From Microcaldota archaeon (GTDB lineage Archaea > Micrarchaeota > Micrarchaeia > Anstonellales > Bilamarchaeaceae), in the NCBI GenBank assembly GCA_014727925.1, contig WJMN01000008.1, positions 1 to 43,307 of the forward strand: a stretch of DNA of 43,307 nt, read 5' to 3'. Each line of letters opens with the position of its first letter. The stretch's first letter is position 1. Made by a program: the position numbers and the translations under genes. Under the pieces are notes generated by a model. It was not told the origin of the DNA and did no database searches. It was given only the letters and a program-made list of their open reading frames with translations. Below are positions 9,842-19,386 of this stretch, in pieces.

Positions 9842-9864
9842 AAAAGCCACTACCAGTGGCTTTT
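9842..9864 (-). terminator. Perfect 10-bp hairpin (AAAAGCCACT-ACC-AGTGGCTTTT) between pyrI and prs
   Basis: Inverted repeat read directly; lies 3' of pyrI and 28 nt upstream of the prs start. Confidence 0.55.
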
Positions 9865-9869
9865 TGTGT

Positions 9870-10313
9870 TTAAACAAGCTCAGAAGCCCGAAACTTCCTT
9901 TCGCAGTACCCGCATCTGTATTCTCCATTATCTAGGGCAAACCTTGAAGGCACGTCCTGGTGATTGGAGATGCATTTCGGGTTTGGGCACTTTCCAACTC
10001 CCTCCATCTTTTCCGGAAGCTCTGCTTTTTTCTTTTTTACTACCCTGCCTTCCTGGATATGGTTGATTGTAGCATTTGGGGCAATAAGCGCAATAGCATC
10101 AGTTTTCTCTTCTGATACAAGAATCCCCTCAATTTTCACGATGTCCTTCTTATTGCTTTTGCCGCTTCCCACATTCATCACAAGCGCCACCCTGTGGGGG
10201 TAGCTCTTGTCTATTCCAAGCAGGTCCATTACGCGGATTCCCATGCCCTGCCGGATGTGGTCCACCACAGTTCCCTGCTCTATTGTGTCTACTGTAATTC
10301 CCATCAAAATCAC
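9870..10313 (-). CDS. pyrI: Aspartate carbamoyltransferase regulatory chain
   Basis: 147 aa; C-terminal zinc site CPNPKCISN…YRCGYCE; adjacent to and overlapping pyrB. Confidence 0.95.
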   Translation of the reverse strand: MILMGITVDTIEQGTVVDHIRQGMGIRVMDLLGIDKSYPHRVALVMNVGSGKSNKKDIVKIEGILVSEEKTDAIALIAPNATINHIQEGRVVKKKKAELPEKMEGVGKCPNPKCISNHQDVPSRFALDNGEYRCGYCERKFRASELV

Positions 10314-11239
10314 CCTTTTTTCTGCCGGGCAGAGCCCAGCATCTTCTTCATAATGCCCATCCTCATCGGTATTCCGTTTTTTGCCTGCTCAAAATATTTT
10401 GCATACTTGCTCTTGTCCACTTCAGGGGGGATCTCGTCAATTTTTGGGAGGGGATGCAGAATAATCATGTCCTCTTTTACTCCCTGGAGGTACTCCGGCT
10501 TGATTGTGAATTTCTTCTTTACGCTCATCGCCTCATACTTGTCCTCAAACCTTTCCTCCTGTATCCTGCACACATACACAACATCCGCATCCTTAAAATC
10601 AATTGTTTCGGTTTCTTCTACTTCCATCTCAAACTTCCTTTTTACATCTGCAATGGCATCCCGGGCCATTTCCAGCCCGCTGGGCGCGACAAGCTTCACC
10701 TTTGCCCCGAACATTCCCAGTCCATAGAGGAGCGAGCGCATTGTGCGGGCATGCTTCAGGTCCCCCACAAGGTGCACATTCAAGGCGCCGATATCCCCCT
10801 TCATCTTTTTGAGCGTATAAAGGTCCAGGAGTGTCTGGGAGGGGTGCTGGTTACCCCCGTCTCCCCCGTTTGCAATGGGCGCTTCTGCAAACTCAGATGC
10901 AACCCGTGCAGAGCCTTCCAATGGATGCCTTATCACAATGATATCTGCATAGCCATCCACGGTTCTTATAGTATCCTCAAAGCTTTCTCCCTTCTTCAGA
11001 GAAGAGCTTGAGCCAACAAAATCCACAATCTGCAGCCCCAGGCGCTCGGCCGCGCTCTGGAAGGAAAGCTTGGTCCTTGTGGAGGGCTCAAAAAACATTG
11101 TCGCAACAATCCCATCTAGCTTTTCCACATTTCCTGCTTCAAGCTGCCTGTCCATCTCTTCTGCCCTTGCAAAATAGTCCTCTACATCCTCTTTGCTGAG
11201 GTCTCTAAATGATATTAAATCCATAATCCCACCTTTCAC
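10310..11239 (-). CDS. pyrB: Aspartate carbamoyltransferase catalytic chain
   Basis: 309 aa; FFEPSTRTKLSF and HPSQTLLDLYT motifs. Confidence 0.97.
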   Translation of the reverse strand: MKGGIMDLISFRDLSKEDVEDYFARAEEMDRQLEAGNVEKLDGIVATMFFEPSTRTKLSFQSAAERLGLQIVDFVGSSSSLKKGESFEDTIRTVDGYADIIVIRHPLEGSARVASEFAEAPIANGGDGGNQHPSQTLLDLYTLKKMKGDIGALNVHLVGDLKHARTMRSLLYGLGMFGAKVKLVAPSGLEMARDAIADVKRKFEMEVEETETIDFKDADVVYVCRIQEERFEDKYEAMSVKKKFTIKPEYLQGVKEDMIILHPLPKIDEIPPEVDKSKYAKYFEQAKNGIPMRMGIMKKMLGSARQKKG

Positions 11240-11418
11240 GGTTTAGGCAGAAACAGGAATATAAACCCCCCTCTCCCGTGCATGGATAAGGTATTTATTT
11301 TATTGCGTTCCTTATGTATTTTTCTTCTAATCCGAAGCGCAGGGGGACATCGCCTTCAGTTTGAAGGTATCCCGGATTCCCCCCAAAGTGTATAGTATTC
11401 GGGTAAGGTAGATGGCCT

Positions 11419-11991
11419 ATGAAAATAGTATTCGAGGGACAGGACGGCTGCGGAAAGGATACCCAGCTTGCCCTCCTCAAAGAAAAGATTGAGTTTACCC
11501 ATTTTAAATATCCAACTCCTGCGTTTCCCTCCATACGCGAATACCTGGAAAAAAAGCGTGAGATTTTTCCCAAATCCCTTTTCCTGCTTTTTCTTGCAGA
11601 CATTGCAAATGAGCAGGAAAAGCTCGCCGATTCCCCAGGTGCCAGCATAATAGACAGGTATGTGTTTTCCACAATTGCATATGACAGGCATTTTACTTAT
11701 GAGAAGGCCAAGGAGCTGGTATCGGGCATGGGATTCCTGCGCCCGGACAAGGTAATTCTTCTGGACCTGCCCCCGCAGGTTGCACACGAGCGCAAGATGA
11801 GGCAGAAAAGCCAGGAAGGAATTTCCCCCGACCGCTATGACGAGGACACTGAATACCTCACCCACGTGAGGGAGCGATTCCTCATGCTAAATGAAGATTC
11901 CTTTCTCTGCCCTGAGTGGGTTGTGCTGGATGCAACAATGCCCCCAGAAGAGCTGCACAGGGAGATATTAGGGCTCCTGGGCCAAGCGTGA
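11419..11991 (+). CDS. tmk: Thymidylate kinase-like protein
   Basis: 190 aa; P-loop FEGQDGCGKDTQ, DRYVFSTIAYD. Confidence 0.85.
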   Translation: MKIVFEGQDGCGKDTQLALLKEKIEFTHFKYPTPAFPSIREYLEKKREIFPKSLFLLFLADIANEQEKLADSPGASIIDRYVFSTIAYDRHFTYEKAKELVSGMGFLRPDKVILLDLPPQVAHERKMRQKSQEGISPDRYDEDTEYLTHVRERFLMLNEDSFLCPEWVVLDATMPPEELHREILGLLGQA

Positions 11992-12060
11992 GATTTTTAT
12001 AGGGTACCTCTCTAAATTCTTTTTCACCTCCATTGTCTTATGGATGTTTTCACAACAATA

Positions 12061-12135
12061 GCTCCTGTAGTCTAGCCCGGTCAAGGACACCGGACTTTCA
12101 CTCCGGTAGCCCGGGTTCGAATCCCGGCGGGAGCA
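12061..12135 (+). tRNA. tRNA-Glu (anticodon UUC)
   Basis: 75-nt cloverleaf: acceptor GCTCCTG/CGGGAGC, anticodon arm CCGGA-CTTTCAC-TCCGG, T-arm CCCGGGTTCGAATCCCGG; CCA not encoded. Confidence 0.95.
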
Positions 12136-12246
12136 TTCTGAACCGAAGGTTCCCAGACCCCCGGATTCCCCCTGATTTTTGACACGCTGTTGGCCCCACG
12201 GGCAAATATTAATAAGTGGCTGGTACCCTTAACCAACAGTGGGAAA

Positions 12247-13431
12247 ATGGTCAGCAGGGAGGAAATATCTGAACTGAGGCAGAAGCATTTTGAGATGGAG
12301 CGCCGGATAGCAGAAATCGGAACGGAGCAGTTCCCAACAATTATCATGCTTTCCGAAGCCCTGAAGGACATCCTAGACGGGATAGACACGGTAAAGCAGA
12401 AAGAGCAGGCCATGAACGACCCGCATATAAACAAGAGAATCAAGCTTGCAAAAAAGGGAATCAAGCTGGGCAAGAGCCTGAAGTATTTTGAAGACAATAT
12501 TGTGCTGGAGTTTGACCAGGGAAATCTCACTGAAGAAACAGGCAAGAGATTCGCTGAAATTACCAAGCACCTGAAGAAGAACAGGGAGTGGGCGGCAAAA
12601 AAAGAGTTTGCCTATTTTGAAGAGCTGATGGCCCTAAGCCAGCAATACCAGGAGTCAGGAGAAAAGATGGAAAATGCCAGGAAGGAGCTTGAAAAGGCCA
12701 GGCACCGTGCAGAAGGCCTCCTTGAAACTCTCTCCTGGCTGGAGACGCAGGAAGTTGACCTGGAAAAGGCCGGGAAGCATGCCCAGTGGGAGGAAAGCAT
12801 TTCAAGGCTCAGGGAGCTGAGGCATGAGCACCTTGTTGAGCTATCCACAAAGCCGGCAAAAGAGCTTCTGGCAGATGAAAAACTGGTTTTCGGCCAGTTT
12901 CCTGGGAAAGAAGCCCAGCTAGAAGAGATAATGAAGTTTTTTTCCGAATACCCTGAGCTGGGGAAATACAAGGCAGCAGAAATCTGCAAGCTGTTTTCTG
13001 CAAGTGAAAAAAAGCTTTCTCATATTTGCCCGGAAACTTCTAGATTCAGGAATTCAATTGCAAAAAACAGGAGGATATTTGAAATCCTGCACAACCTAGA
13101 TAGCACCAGCTACCTTGAGCCGGACCCGGAAAACGAAGCAGTATTGGATTTCTACTCAAAACACATACCCGGAGCAGGAGAGCCGGTGGAGAAGCTCAGG
13201 CTTCTTGCACCGGGCAGGAAGCAGCATGAGGCAGCTTACCGGAAACAGAAAAAAATTGAAGAAAAGAAAGGGGAACTGGAGGGCAAATCCAGGGAAACGC
13301 TCAGGGAAAAGCTGGAGGAGATAAATGCGTGCACAGAACTGCTAAATTCCGCCCCTGAGGAGCCCGCGCAGGAAAAAGAAGAAATAGAGGAATCCCTTTT
13401 TTCAAAAATCAGCTCTTTTTTCAAAAGCTAA
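12247..13431 (+). CDS. Hypothetical coiled-coil-rich protein
   Basis: Glu/Lys-rich long helical sequence; ATG at 12247 preferred over the upstream TTG at 12190 of the ORF track. Confidence 0.7.
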   Translation: MVSREEISELRQKHFEMERRIAEIGTEQFPTIIMLSEALKDILDGIDTVKQKEQAMNDPHINKRIKLAKKGIKLGKSLKYFEDNIVLEFDQGNLTEETGKRFAEITKHLKKNREWAAKKEFAYFEELMALSQQYQESGEKMENARKELEKARHRAEGLLETLSWLETQEVDLEKAGKHAQWEESISRLRELRHEHLVELSTKPAKELLADEKLVFGQFPGKEAQLEEIMKFFSEYPELGKYKAAEICKLFSASEKKLSHICPETSRFRNSIAKNRRIFEILHNLDSTSYLEPDPENEAVLDFYSKHIPGAGEPVEKLRLLAPGRKQHEAAYRKQKKIEEKKGELEGKSRETLREKLEEINACTELLNSAPEEPAQEKEEIEESLFSKISSFFKS

Positions 13432-14042
13432 GCCCTTTTTTTTCTCCGCCTCTCCCAGAAGCCAAAAAGTGGAACCACGAAATACACAAGGTTGCTCCAG
13501 TCCGGAGCCCAGAATGTTAGGGCAACACCCACAAGGCTCACAAGCACGAATCTCTGCACAATCTTCATGCTCGTCTTGAAGGATTCGTGCTCATACCTGT
13601 CTGCATCAACGAGTTCCTTGTGCTTATCAACATAGACTGCCTGGAAGTAAAGAAACAGCATTATCAGGAAAATATTGAAATGGAAGAAGAGCTCTGAAAT
13701 CATGAGCCCTCCATATTCTCCGACCAGTTTTGTGGAAAAGGGTATCAGCACTACCAGCATGAGCCAGAGAAGGGTCAGCCATATATACCTTTCATCAATT
13801 TTTCCTATGTGCCTAAAATGATAGTTGTGGGCAAGCCAGAAGAATCCTAGCAGCACAAAGCTCAGGATATAGTCTAGGAATATGGGGAACATGCCCATGA
13901 GGCTGCTGTATAGGGCAGTGGAGGTTTGCGCAACTTCAGGAAGCTTTATGTCAAAGATAAGGAGAGTTATGGCAATTGCAAAAGTCCCGTCTACTATGGT
14001 TGCAAGCCTTCCCTTTCCAAGGAACTTCTTTTCGCTCATCAT
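13428..14042 (-). CDS. TMEM175/DUF1211-like membrane protein (putative K+ channel family)
   Basis: 204 aa; N-terminal RLATIVDGTFAIAITLLIFDIKLPEV resembles the TMEM175 family signature; multiple TM segments. Confidence 0.8.
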   Translation of the reverse strand: MMSEKKFLGKGRLATIVDGTFAIAITLLIFDIKLPEVAQTSTALYSSLMGMFPIFLDYILSFVLLGFFWLAHNYHFRHIGKIDERYIWLTLLWLMLVVLIPFSTKLVGEYGGLMISELFFHFNIFLIMLFLYFQAVYVDKHKELVDADRYEHESFKTSMKIVQRFVLVSLVGVALTFWAPDWSNLVYFVVPLFGFWERRRKKRA

Positions 14043-15013
14043 TCCTCCCTTTTCATTCCAAGAAGCATAATCTGGGCAAGCAGGGCCTCAATCTGGATGT
14101 GCTCGTTTGCCCCCTCAACAAGCCGGAAATCATATTCCCCAATTCTGTCTACCAGCTGGACCTTCTTTTTTTCGGGAATCTCAAGGTTTGCTGTTTCCCT
14201 GTATATCTGGAGTATTATATCAGAGCCCGAAAGCCCATACTGCGTGCTCAGCTCAAGAAGCATCTTGCGCGCATCCAGGAACCTTCCGCCATATGCAGCA
14301 TCTACCATTTCCCTTATCTCCTTGGGCCTTGCGCGTGAGGATATTTTGTAGATGACCTCTTCAGTGATTGTATTGGAGTGGATTGCAGCACCCTGCAGGG
14401 CATTTATTGCCTTGCGCATGTCTCCTTCAGATACATATGAGATTGCCTCCTCAGCCCCCTTTTCCACCTCCAGCCCTTCCTTTTCTGCTATTGTTTTTAT
14501 CATCTGGTGGACCTGGCTTTCCCTAAGGGGAAGGAAGCGGAAAACTGCACACCTGCTCTGCACAGGCTCGATGATTTTGGATGAATAGTTGCAGCTTAGG
14601 ATGAAGCGGGTAACCGGCGAATACATTTCCATGGTGCGGCGGAGTGCATGCTGGGCATCCGGGGTAAGCGCATCTGCTTCATCTAGGAAAATCAGCTTGA
14701 AGGGCACGCCCCCCCCGACAGAAACGCTGCGGGCAAAATCCTTTATCTTCCCCCTCACTATTCCGATTCCCCTCTCATCTGATGCATTAAGCTCAAGCAG
14801 GTTCCCCTCAATCCTGTCTCCGTAAAGGTCATGGGCCAGGGCAAGGGTTGCAGTAGTTTTCCCTATTCCCGGAGGACCGGAGAAAAGCATGTTTGGCATG
14901 TTTCCGGATTTTACAAATGCCTTCAGGGATTTTACTGTTTCATCCTGCCCTAACACTTCTGAGAGTGATTTTGGGCGGTATTTCTCTGTCCATGGAAGAA
15001 GTTCCTGTTCCAT
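14039..15013 (-). CDS. rfcS: Replication factor C small subunit
   Basis: 324 aa; WTEKYRPKSLSEVLGQ, GPPGIGKTT, LDEADALTPDAQHALRRTMEMYS. Confidence 0.96.
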   Translation of the reverse strand: MEQELLPWTEKYRPKSLSEVLGQDETVKSLKAFVKSGNMPNMLFSGPPGIGKTTATLALAHDLYGDRIEGNLLELNASDERGIGIVRGKIKDFARSVSVGGGVPFKLIFLDEADALTPDAQHALRRTMEMYSPVTRFILSCNYSSKIIEPVQSRCAVFRFLPLRESQVHQMIKTIAEKEGLEVEKGAEEAISYVSEGDMRKAINALQGAAIHSNTITEEVIYKISSRARPKEIREMVDAAYGGRFLDARKMLLELSTQYGLSGSDIILQIYRETANLEIPEKKKVQLVDRIGEYDFRLVEGANEHIQIEALLAQIMLLGMKREE

Positions 15014-15078
15014 TCACCCACCTTTTGTAGTGCTTTGGGTAATTAACAATATAAACATTCTCCATTATTCTTTTTCCA

Positions 15079-15774
15079 GTGGTAATTATGCAGAGAGTAA
15101 AAACCGGGATAGCCGGGATGGATGAGGTCCTCAACGGCGGAATCCCCATACACAGGCACATTGCCCTCAACGGAGGGCCGGGCGCCTGCAAAACCTCTTT
15201 TGGATTTGAATACATCTACCGTGGGGCACAGGCAGGGGAGAACGGGGTCTACATTTCCCTGGAAGAGACCCCTGAGGATATAATTGAGAATATGTCTGCA
15301 ACATTTACCGGATTTACAGACATGCCTGACCTGATTTCCTCCAAAAAGCTGGAGATACTCAAGCCCGACAGGTTCATGTTTGAGGATATTGCAGAGCTTC
15401 TTGAGGAAAGGATTGCAAATAATGACATAAGGAGGGCAGTAATTGATTCCTCCACCATGGTCCGCCTCGCATTCAAGGACGAGTCAGAATACAGAGAAAC
15501 GATGTTTGAGTTCTTCTCCCTTCTCCGCAACCTGGACATAACCGCGATGATGTGTGTGGAGGCACCCAACCAGAACCTCGCAACCTCCAAGTTTGACATA
15601 GAGCACTTTGTGATGGACGGAATCTTCAACCTCTATAATCTCGGAAAGGCAGACCAGAGGGTAAAGGCGATAGAGGTTTACAAGATGAGGGGTACCAACC
15701 ACATAAGGGACAAGGTCCCATTCAAGCTCACCCCAAACGGGATAAAAGTCTTCGTTGGCGAAAAAGTCTTTTGA
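15079..15774 (+). CDS. KaiC-like RecA-superfamily ATPase
   Basis: 231 aa; VKTGIAGMDEVLNGGIP, P-loop GGPGACKTS, YISLEETPED. Confidence 0.85.
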   Translation: MVIMQRVKTGIAGMDEVLNGGIPIHRHIALNGGPGACKTSFGFEYIYRGAQAGENGVYISLEETPEDIIENMSATFTGFTDMPDLISSKKLEILKPDRFMFEDIAELLEERIANNDIRRAVIDSSTMVRLAFKDESEYRETMFEFFSLLRNLDITAMMCVEAPNQNLATSKFDIEHFVMDGIFNLYNLGKADQRVKAIEVYKMRGTNHIRDKVPFKLTPNGIKVFVGEKVF

Positions 15775-15831
15775 TACTCCCTTTTTTTATTCTTTCCTTA
15801 TTTAACTTTACCCCTATTCCGGTGAATAATT

Positions 15832-18663
15832 ATGTATGATCATAAAGCAGTTGAGAAGGAAATCCTTGATTTCTGGGAGAAAAAAGAGATATACGAAAAG
15901 GTAAAGAAGTCCAGGCTGAAAGGCGAGGACTACTATTTCTGCGACGGCCCGCCCTACGCAACCGGGCAAATCCACCCGGGAACAGGGTGGAACAAGTGCG
16001 CAAAGGATGCAATCTGCCGCTTCTGGAGGGGCAGGGGAAGAAACGTCCGGGTGCAGCCCGGCTTTGATACCCATGGCCTGCCTATTGAGGTAAAGGTAGA
16101 GAGGGAACTCAAGATAAAGAACAAAAGGGAAATAGAAAAATACGGGATTGACAAGTTCATAGAGGAGTGCAAGCAGTTTGCCACCAAATACATAGGGGTG
16201 ATGGGAGACCAGTTTAAGTCCCTGGGAGTCTGGATGGACTGGGACAACCCCTACATCACATACAAAGACAGCTACATTGAGTCATCCTGGGAAACTATAG
16301 CAAAGGCACATTCCAGGGAACTTCTTACAGAGGGAGTGTATGTCCTTCCTTACTGCAGCCGCTGTGAAACAACAATGGCGAACTATGAGCTGGAGTATGG
16401 GGAGGAAACAGACCCCAGCATTTTTGTGAAATACAGGATAATGGACAGGGACAATGAGTTCCTCCTTGTCTGGACCACAACCCCCTGGACGATAACCGCA
16501 AACATGGCGGTAATGGCCCATCCCAATCTTCCATATGTGAGGGTAAAGGTAGGCGATGAGGTCTGGATTCTTGCAAAGGACCGGCTGGATTATATCATGG
16601 AGCTTACAGGGGAGACGGCAACAGTCCTTGATGAGTTTATCGGGAAGAAGCTCCAGGGCGTCCAGTATGAGCACCCCTTCCAGCACATAATAGAAAAGGA
16701 AGCGGACCGCAAGGTAATTCTCAGCGATGAGTATGTTACCCTAGAAGAGGGCACCGGGCTTGTGCACTGCGCCCCGGGGCACGGACCCGAGGATTTCCTG
16801 ATGGGAAAGAGATTCGGGATTGAGGCTTTCTGCCCTGTTGATATGAGGGGAAGGTATACACCTGAAGCAGGGGAGCTGGAGGGAAAGCCTGTGCGCGCGG
16901 CAAACCCCGAAATAATAGCGATACTAAAAGAGATGGGGCTGCTGCTTTATGAATCCAGGATAAAGCACCGCTACCCCCACTGCTGGAGGTGCAAGAACCC
17001 CCTTATTTTCCTCACAACAAAACAGTGGTTCATTGAAGTTTCCAAGCTTAAGGAAAAAATGCAGGAGGAAACAGAGAAGACCGCCTGGCAACCTGATTTT
17101 GCGAGGAACCGCTTCAGGGATTTTGTAAGGGATGCTCCGGACTGGTGCATTTCCAGGCAGAGGTACTGGGGAATACCCCTCCCAATCTGGAAATGCGAAA
17201 ACTGCGAAGAAATGAAGGTTATCTCCTCAAAAAAGGAGCTCGGGGACGTCAAGGAGCTCCACCGCCCATATATAGATGAAAAGGAGCTTAAGTGCAAAAA
17301 GTGCGGGGGAAAGATGAAGAGGGTCCCAGATGTCCTTGATGTATGGTTTGATTCAGGCAACGCGGTATGGGCTTCCCTGGACAAAAAAGAAAAGGAGAGA
17401 TACGGGCAGGCAGACTGCATACTTGAAGGCCAGGACCAGATACGCGGATGGTTTTACTCGCTTCTCGGCTCAGGGATGATAAAGAACGGCCAGTCACCCT
17501 ACAAGAGAGTAATCATGCACGGCTTTTTCGTGGATGAAAAAGGGGAGAAGATGAGCAAGTCGGTGGGGAATTTTGTGCCTGTTGAAGATATACTGGAGAA
17601 ATACGGGGCAGACTCCTTCAGGCTTTGGGGGCTTTCCAACACAATATGGGATGAGCAGAAGTTCAACTGGGTCTCACTCAGGGAGGCCCACGGAGCCCTG
17701 GACATACTTTACAACATGCACATTTACCTAAGCCGCTTTTATCCGAAGGAAAAAATAAAGGATGCAGAACTGGAGAAAGAGGACCGCTGGCTCCTCTCAA
17801 GGCTCAACAATACCAGAAAGACCTTCAATTCCTCCTTTGGGGCCTATGAGATAAGCAATGCCACAAAAGCCCTCCGGCATTTCCTTGTGGAGGACCTGAG
17901 CAAATTTTACATGAAGATTGCAAAGGACAGGGTTTCCGGAGGCAGGAACAAGGAAGGTGCGCTTTTTGCAATATACTCTTCTGTGCTTGGGGTGGCAAAG
18001 ATGCTTTCAGTGGTTTCTCCGTTCCTCCCTGAACACGTTTACCAGAAGTTTTTCAGGAAGCACGAAGGAGAGGAAACAATTTCACTCTATCCGCTTGCGG
18101 AGATAAGGGAAGGCGAAATAGACCCTGCGCTGGAAAAGCAGTTTGAGAATGTGAGGGAGATAGCCCCTGCCCTGCTTGAGCTGAGGCAGGAGAACAAGGT
18201 AAAGCTCCGCTGGCCGCTTTCCGAAGCTTATATACAATCAGATTCCCAGGATGTTGTAAAATCGGTGGAGGGGCTCTCAGGGATACTGCGCAAACTTGTG
18301 AATGTGAAAGAGGTTTCCGCAGGCACCGCCTCACCAAAATTCGCTTCCGGGGAGTTCCAGGACGGAAAGGTATTCCTAAACTGCGAGCTCAGCGAGAGCC
18401 TTTACGAAGAAGCAATCACCAACGAGATTGTACGCCGGGTCCAGATGCTCAGGAAAAAGCTCGGGCTTGTGGAAAGCAACCGGGTAGCTGTGCAGATGGA
18501 CCTTGAGGACGAGTTCAGGGCGATTGTAGAGAAGAACAGGAAGGATATTATGAAGGACACAAATTCTAAGTACCTTGAATTTTCTGAGCTTGAAGCAGAC
18601 AAGGATGCGAAATCCTGGGAAGTTGACGGGAGGATTGTAAGAATAAAAGCAGAAAAAGCCTGA
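15832..18663 (+). CDS. ileS: Isoleucyl-tRNA synthetase
   Basis: 943 aa; GPPYATGQIHPGTGWNK, DTHGLPIEVKVE, EKMSKSVGN. Confidence 0.96.
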   Translation: MYDHKAVEKEILDFWEKKEIYEKVKKSRLKGEDYYFCDGPPYATGQIHPGTGWNKCAKDAICRFWRGRGRNVRVQPGFDTHGLPIEVKVERELKIKNKREIEKYGIDKFIEECKQFATKYIGVMGDQFKSLGVWMDWDNPYITYKDSYIESSWETIAKAHSRELLTEGVYVLPYCSRCETTMANYELEYGEETDPSIFVKYRIMDRDNEFLLVWTTTPWTITANMAVMAHPNLPYVRVKVGDEVWILAKDRLDYIMELTGETATVLDEFIGKKLQGVQYEHPFQHIIEKEADRKVILSDEYVTLEEGTGLVHCAPGHGPEDFLMGKRFGIEAFCPVDMRGRYTPEAGELEGKPVRAANPEIIAILKEMGLLLYESRIKHRYPHCWRCKNPLIFLTTKQWFIEVSKLKEKMQEETEKTAWQPDFARNRFRDFVRDAPDWCISRQRYWGIPLPIWKCENCEEMKVISSKKELGDVKELHRPYIDEKELKCKKCGGKMKRVPDVLDVWFDSGNAVWASLDKKEKERYGQADCILEGQDQIRGWFYSLLGSGMIKNGQSPYKRVIMHGFFVDEKGEKMSKSVGNFVPVEDILEKYGADSFRLWGLSNTIWDEQKFNWVSLREAHGALDILYNMHIYLSRFYPKEKIKDAELEKEDRWLLSRLNNTRKTFNSSFGAYEISNATKALRHFLVEDLSKFYMKIAKDRVSGGRNKEGALFAIYSSVLGVAKMLSVVSPFLPEHVYQKFFRKHEGEETISLYPLAEIREGEIDPALEKQFENVREIAPALLELRQENKVKLRWPLSEAYIQSDSQDVVKSVEGLSGILRKLVNVKEVSAGTASPKFASGEFQDGKVFLNCELSESLYEEAITNEIVRRVQMLRKKLGLVESNRVAVQMDLEDEFRAIVEKNRKDIMKDTNSKYLEFSELEADKDAKSWEVDGRIVRIKAEKA

Positions 18664-18674
18664 AAGTTTCAGGC
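18658..18674. terminator. Palindrome GCCTGAAAGTTTCAGGC spanning both convergent stop codons
   Basis: 8-bp arms around a single G; +TGA at 18661-18663 and minus-strand TGA at 18671-18669 are symmetric within it. Confidence 0.5.
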
Positions 18675-18857
18675 ACTTTTGAACTTTCCCCTCTTTTCAA
18701 GGTCGGACCAGCAGTTCTTGCAGATGTATGCCTTGCTGCCCTTTCCTACTCTTTTTGAGCTCTTAAGGCATTTGGTGCATACTTCCCTGCCGCAGTAGTT
18801 GCACTTGTCCAGCTTTGCTGTTTTTGAGTCGCATCTTTCACATACTTGTATTGCCAT
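18669..18857 (-). CDS. Small zinc-ribbon protein
   Basis: 62 aa; four CxxC pairs: CERC, CNYC, CTKC, CKNC. Confidence 0.75.
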   Translation of the reverse strand: MAIQVCERCDSKTAKLDKCNYCGREVCTKCLKSSKRVGKGSKAYICKNCWSDLEKRGKFKSA

Positions 18858-18942
18858 AGTGATACCCCTGGTTTCGATGATGTACCAAGAAACTATTCTT
18901 TGCCCAAAAGGTATTTAAAAGGTTCTTGGATATTTCTCCTGC

Positions 18943-19386
18943 ATGGAGGAGATAACGAAATCTCTTATTTTTGCACTTCTCCTTATAGTCATTCTCTACA
19001 TTTTTGGTGCAATAATGTATCACAACCTGGAGAACTGGAGCTGGGTTGATTCAGTTTATTTCATGACCGCCACATTCACCACTGTCGGGTATGGGGATTT
19101 TGTGCCGACAACCGATGAGGCCAAGATTTTTACGGTTCTTTTTATGTGGACAGGAATCTCCATCGGGTTTTACCTCATCTATACAATCTCAAAATACAGG
19201 GAGGAAAAGATAGACCACCGCCTATTCCCATTTCTTGCCCACTTCATGGACCGCGGCAGAAACTCTAAGAAAAAGGACAAGTACAATATTGCGGAAACAA
19301 GGATTCCCTCTGACCAGAGGTACATCATAAACCCGGCAAGGCCCCGCCCCAGAAAAAAATCCACTAAGAAATCATATAAAAAGTAG
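18943..19386 (+). CDS. 2-TM potassium channel
   Basis: 147 aa; pore filter TVGYGDF between two TM helices. Confidence 0.9.
   Translation: MEEITKSLIFALLLIVILYIFGAIMYHNLENWSWVDSVYFMTATFTTVGYGDFVPTTDEAKIFTVLFMWTGISIGFYLIYTISKYREEKIDHRLFPFLAHFMDRGRNSKKKDKYNIAETRIPSDQRYIINPARPRPRKKSTKKSYKK

Noticed and set aside
12190-12246. TTG-initiated N-terminal extension of the 413-aa coiled-coil ORF
   Set aside because: It follows the tRNA closely with no visible ribosome site; ATG at 12247 is a better start.
15832-18663. IleRS HIGH motif reads HPGT
   Set aside because: From memory, archaeal IleRS enzymes commonly carry HxGT at this site, so it is not treated as an anomaly.
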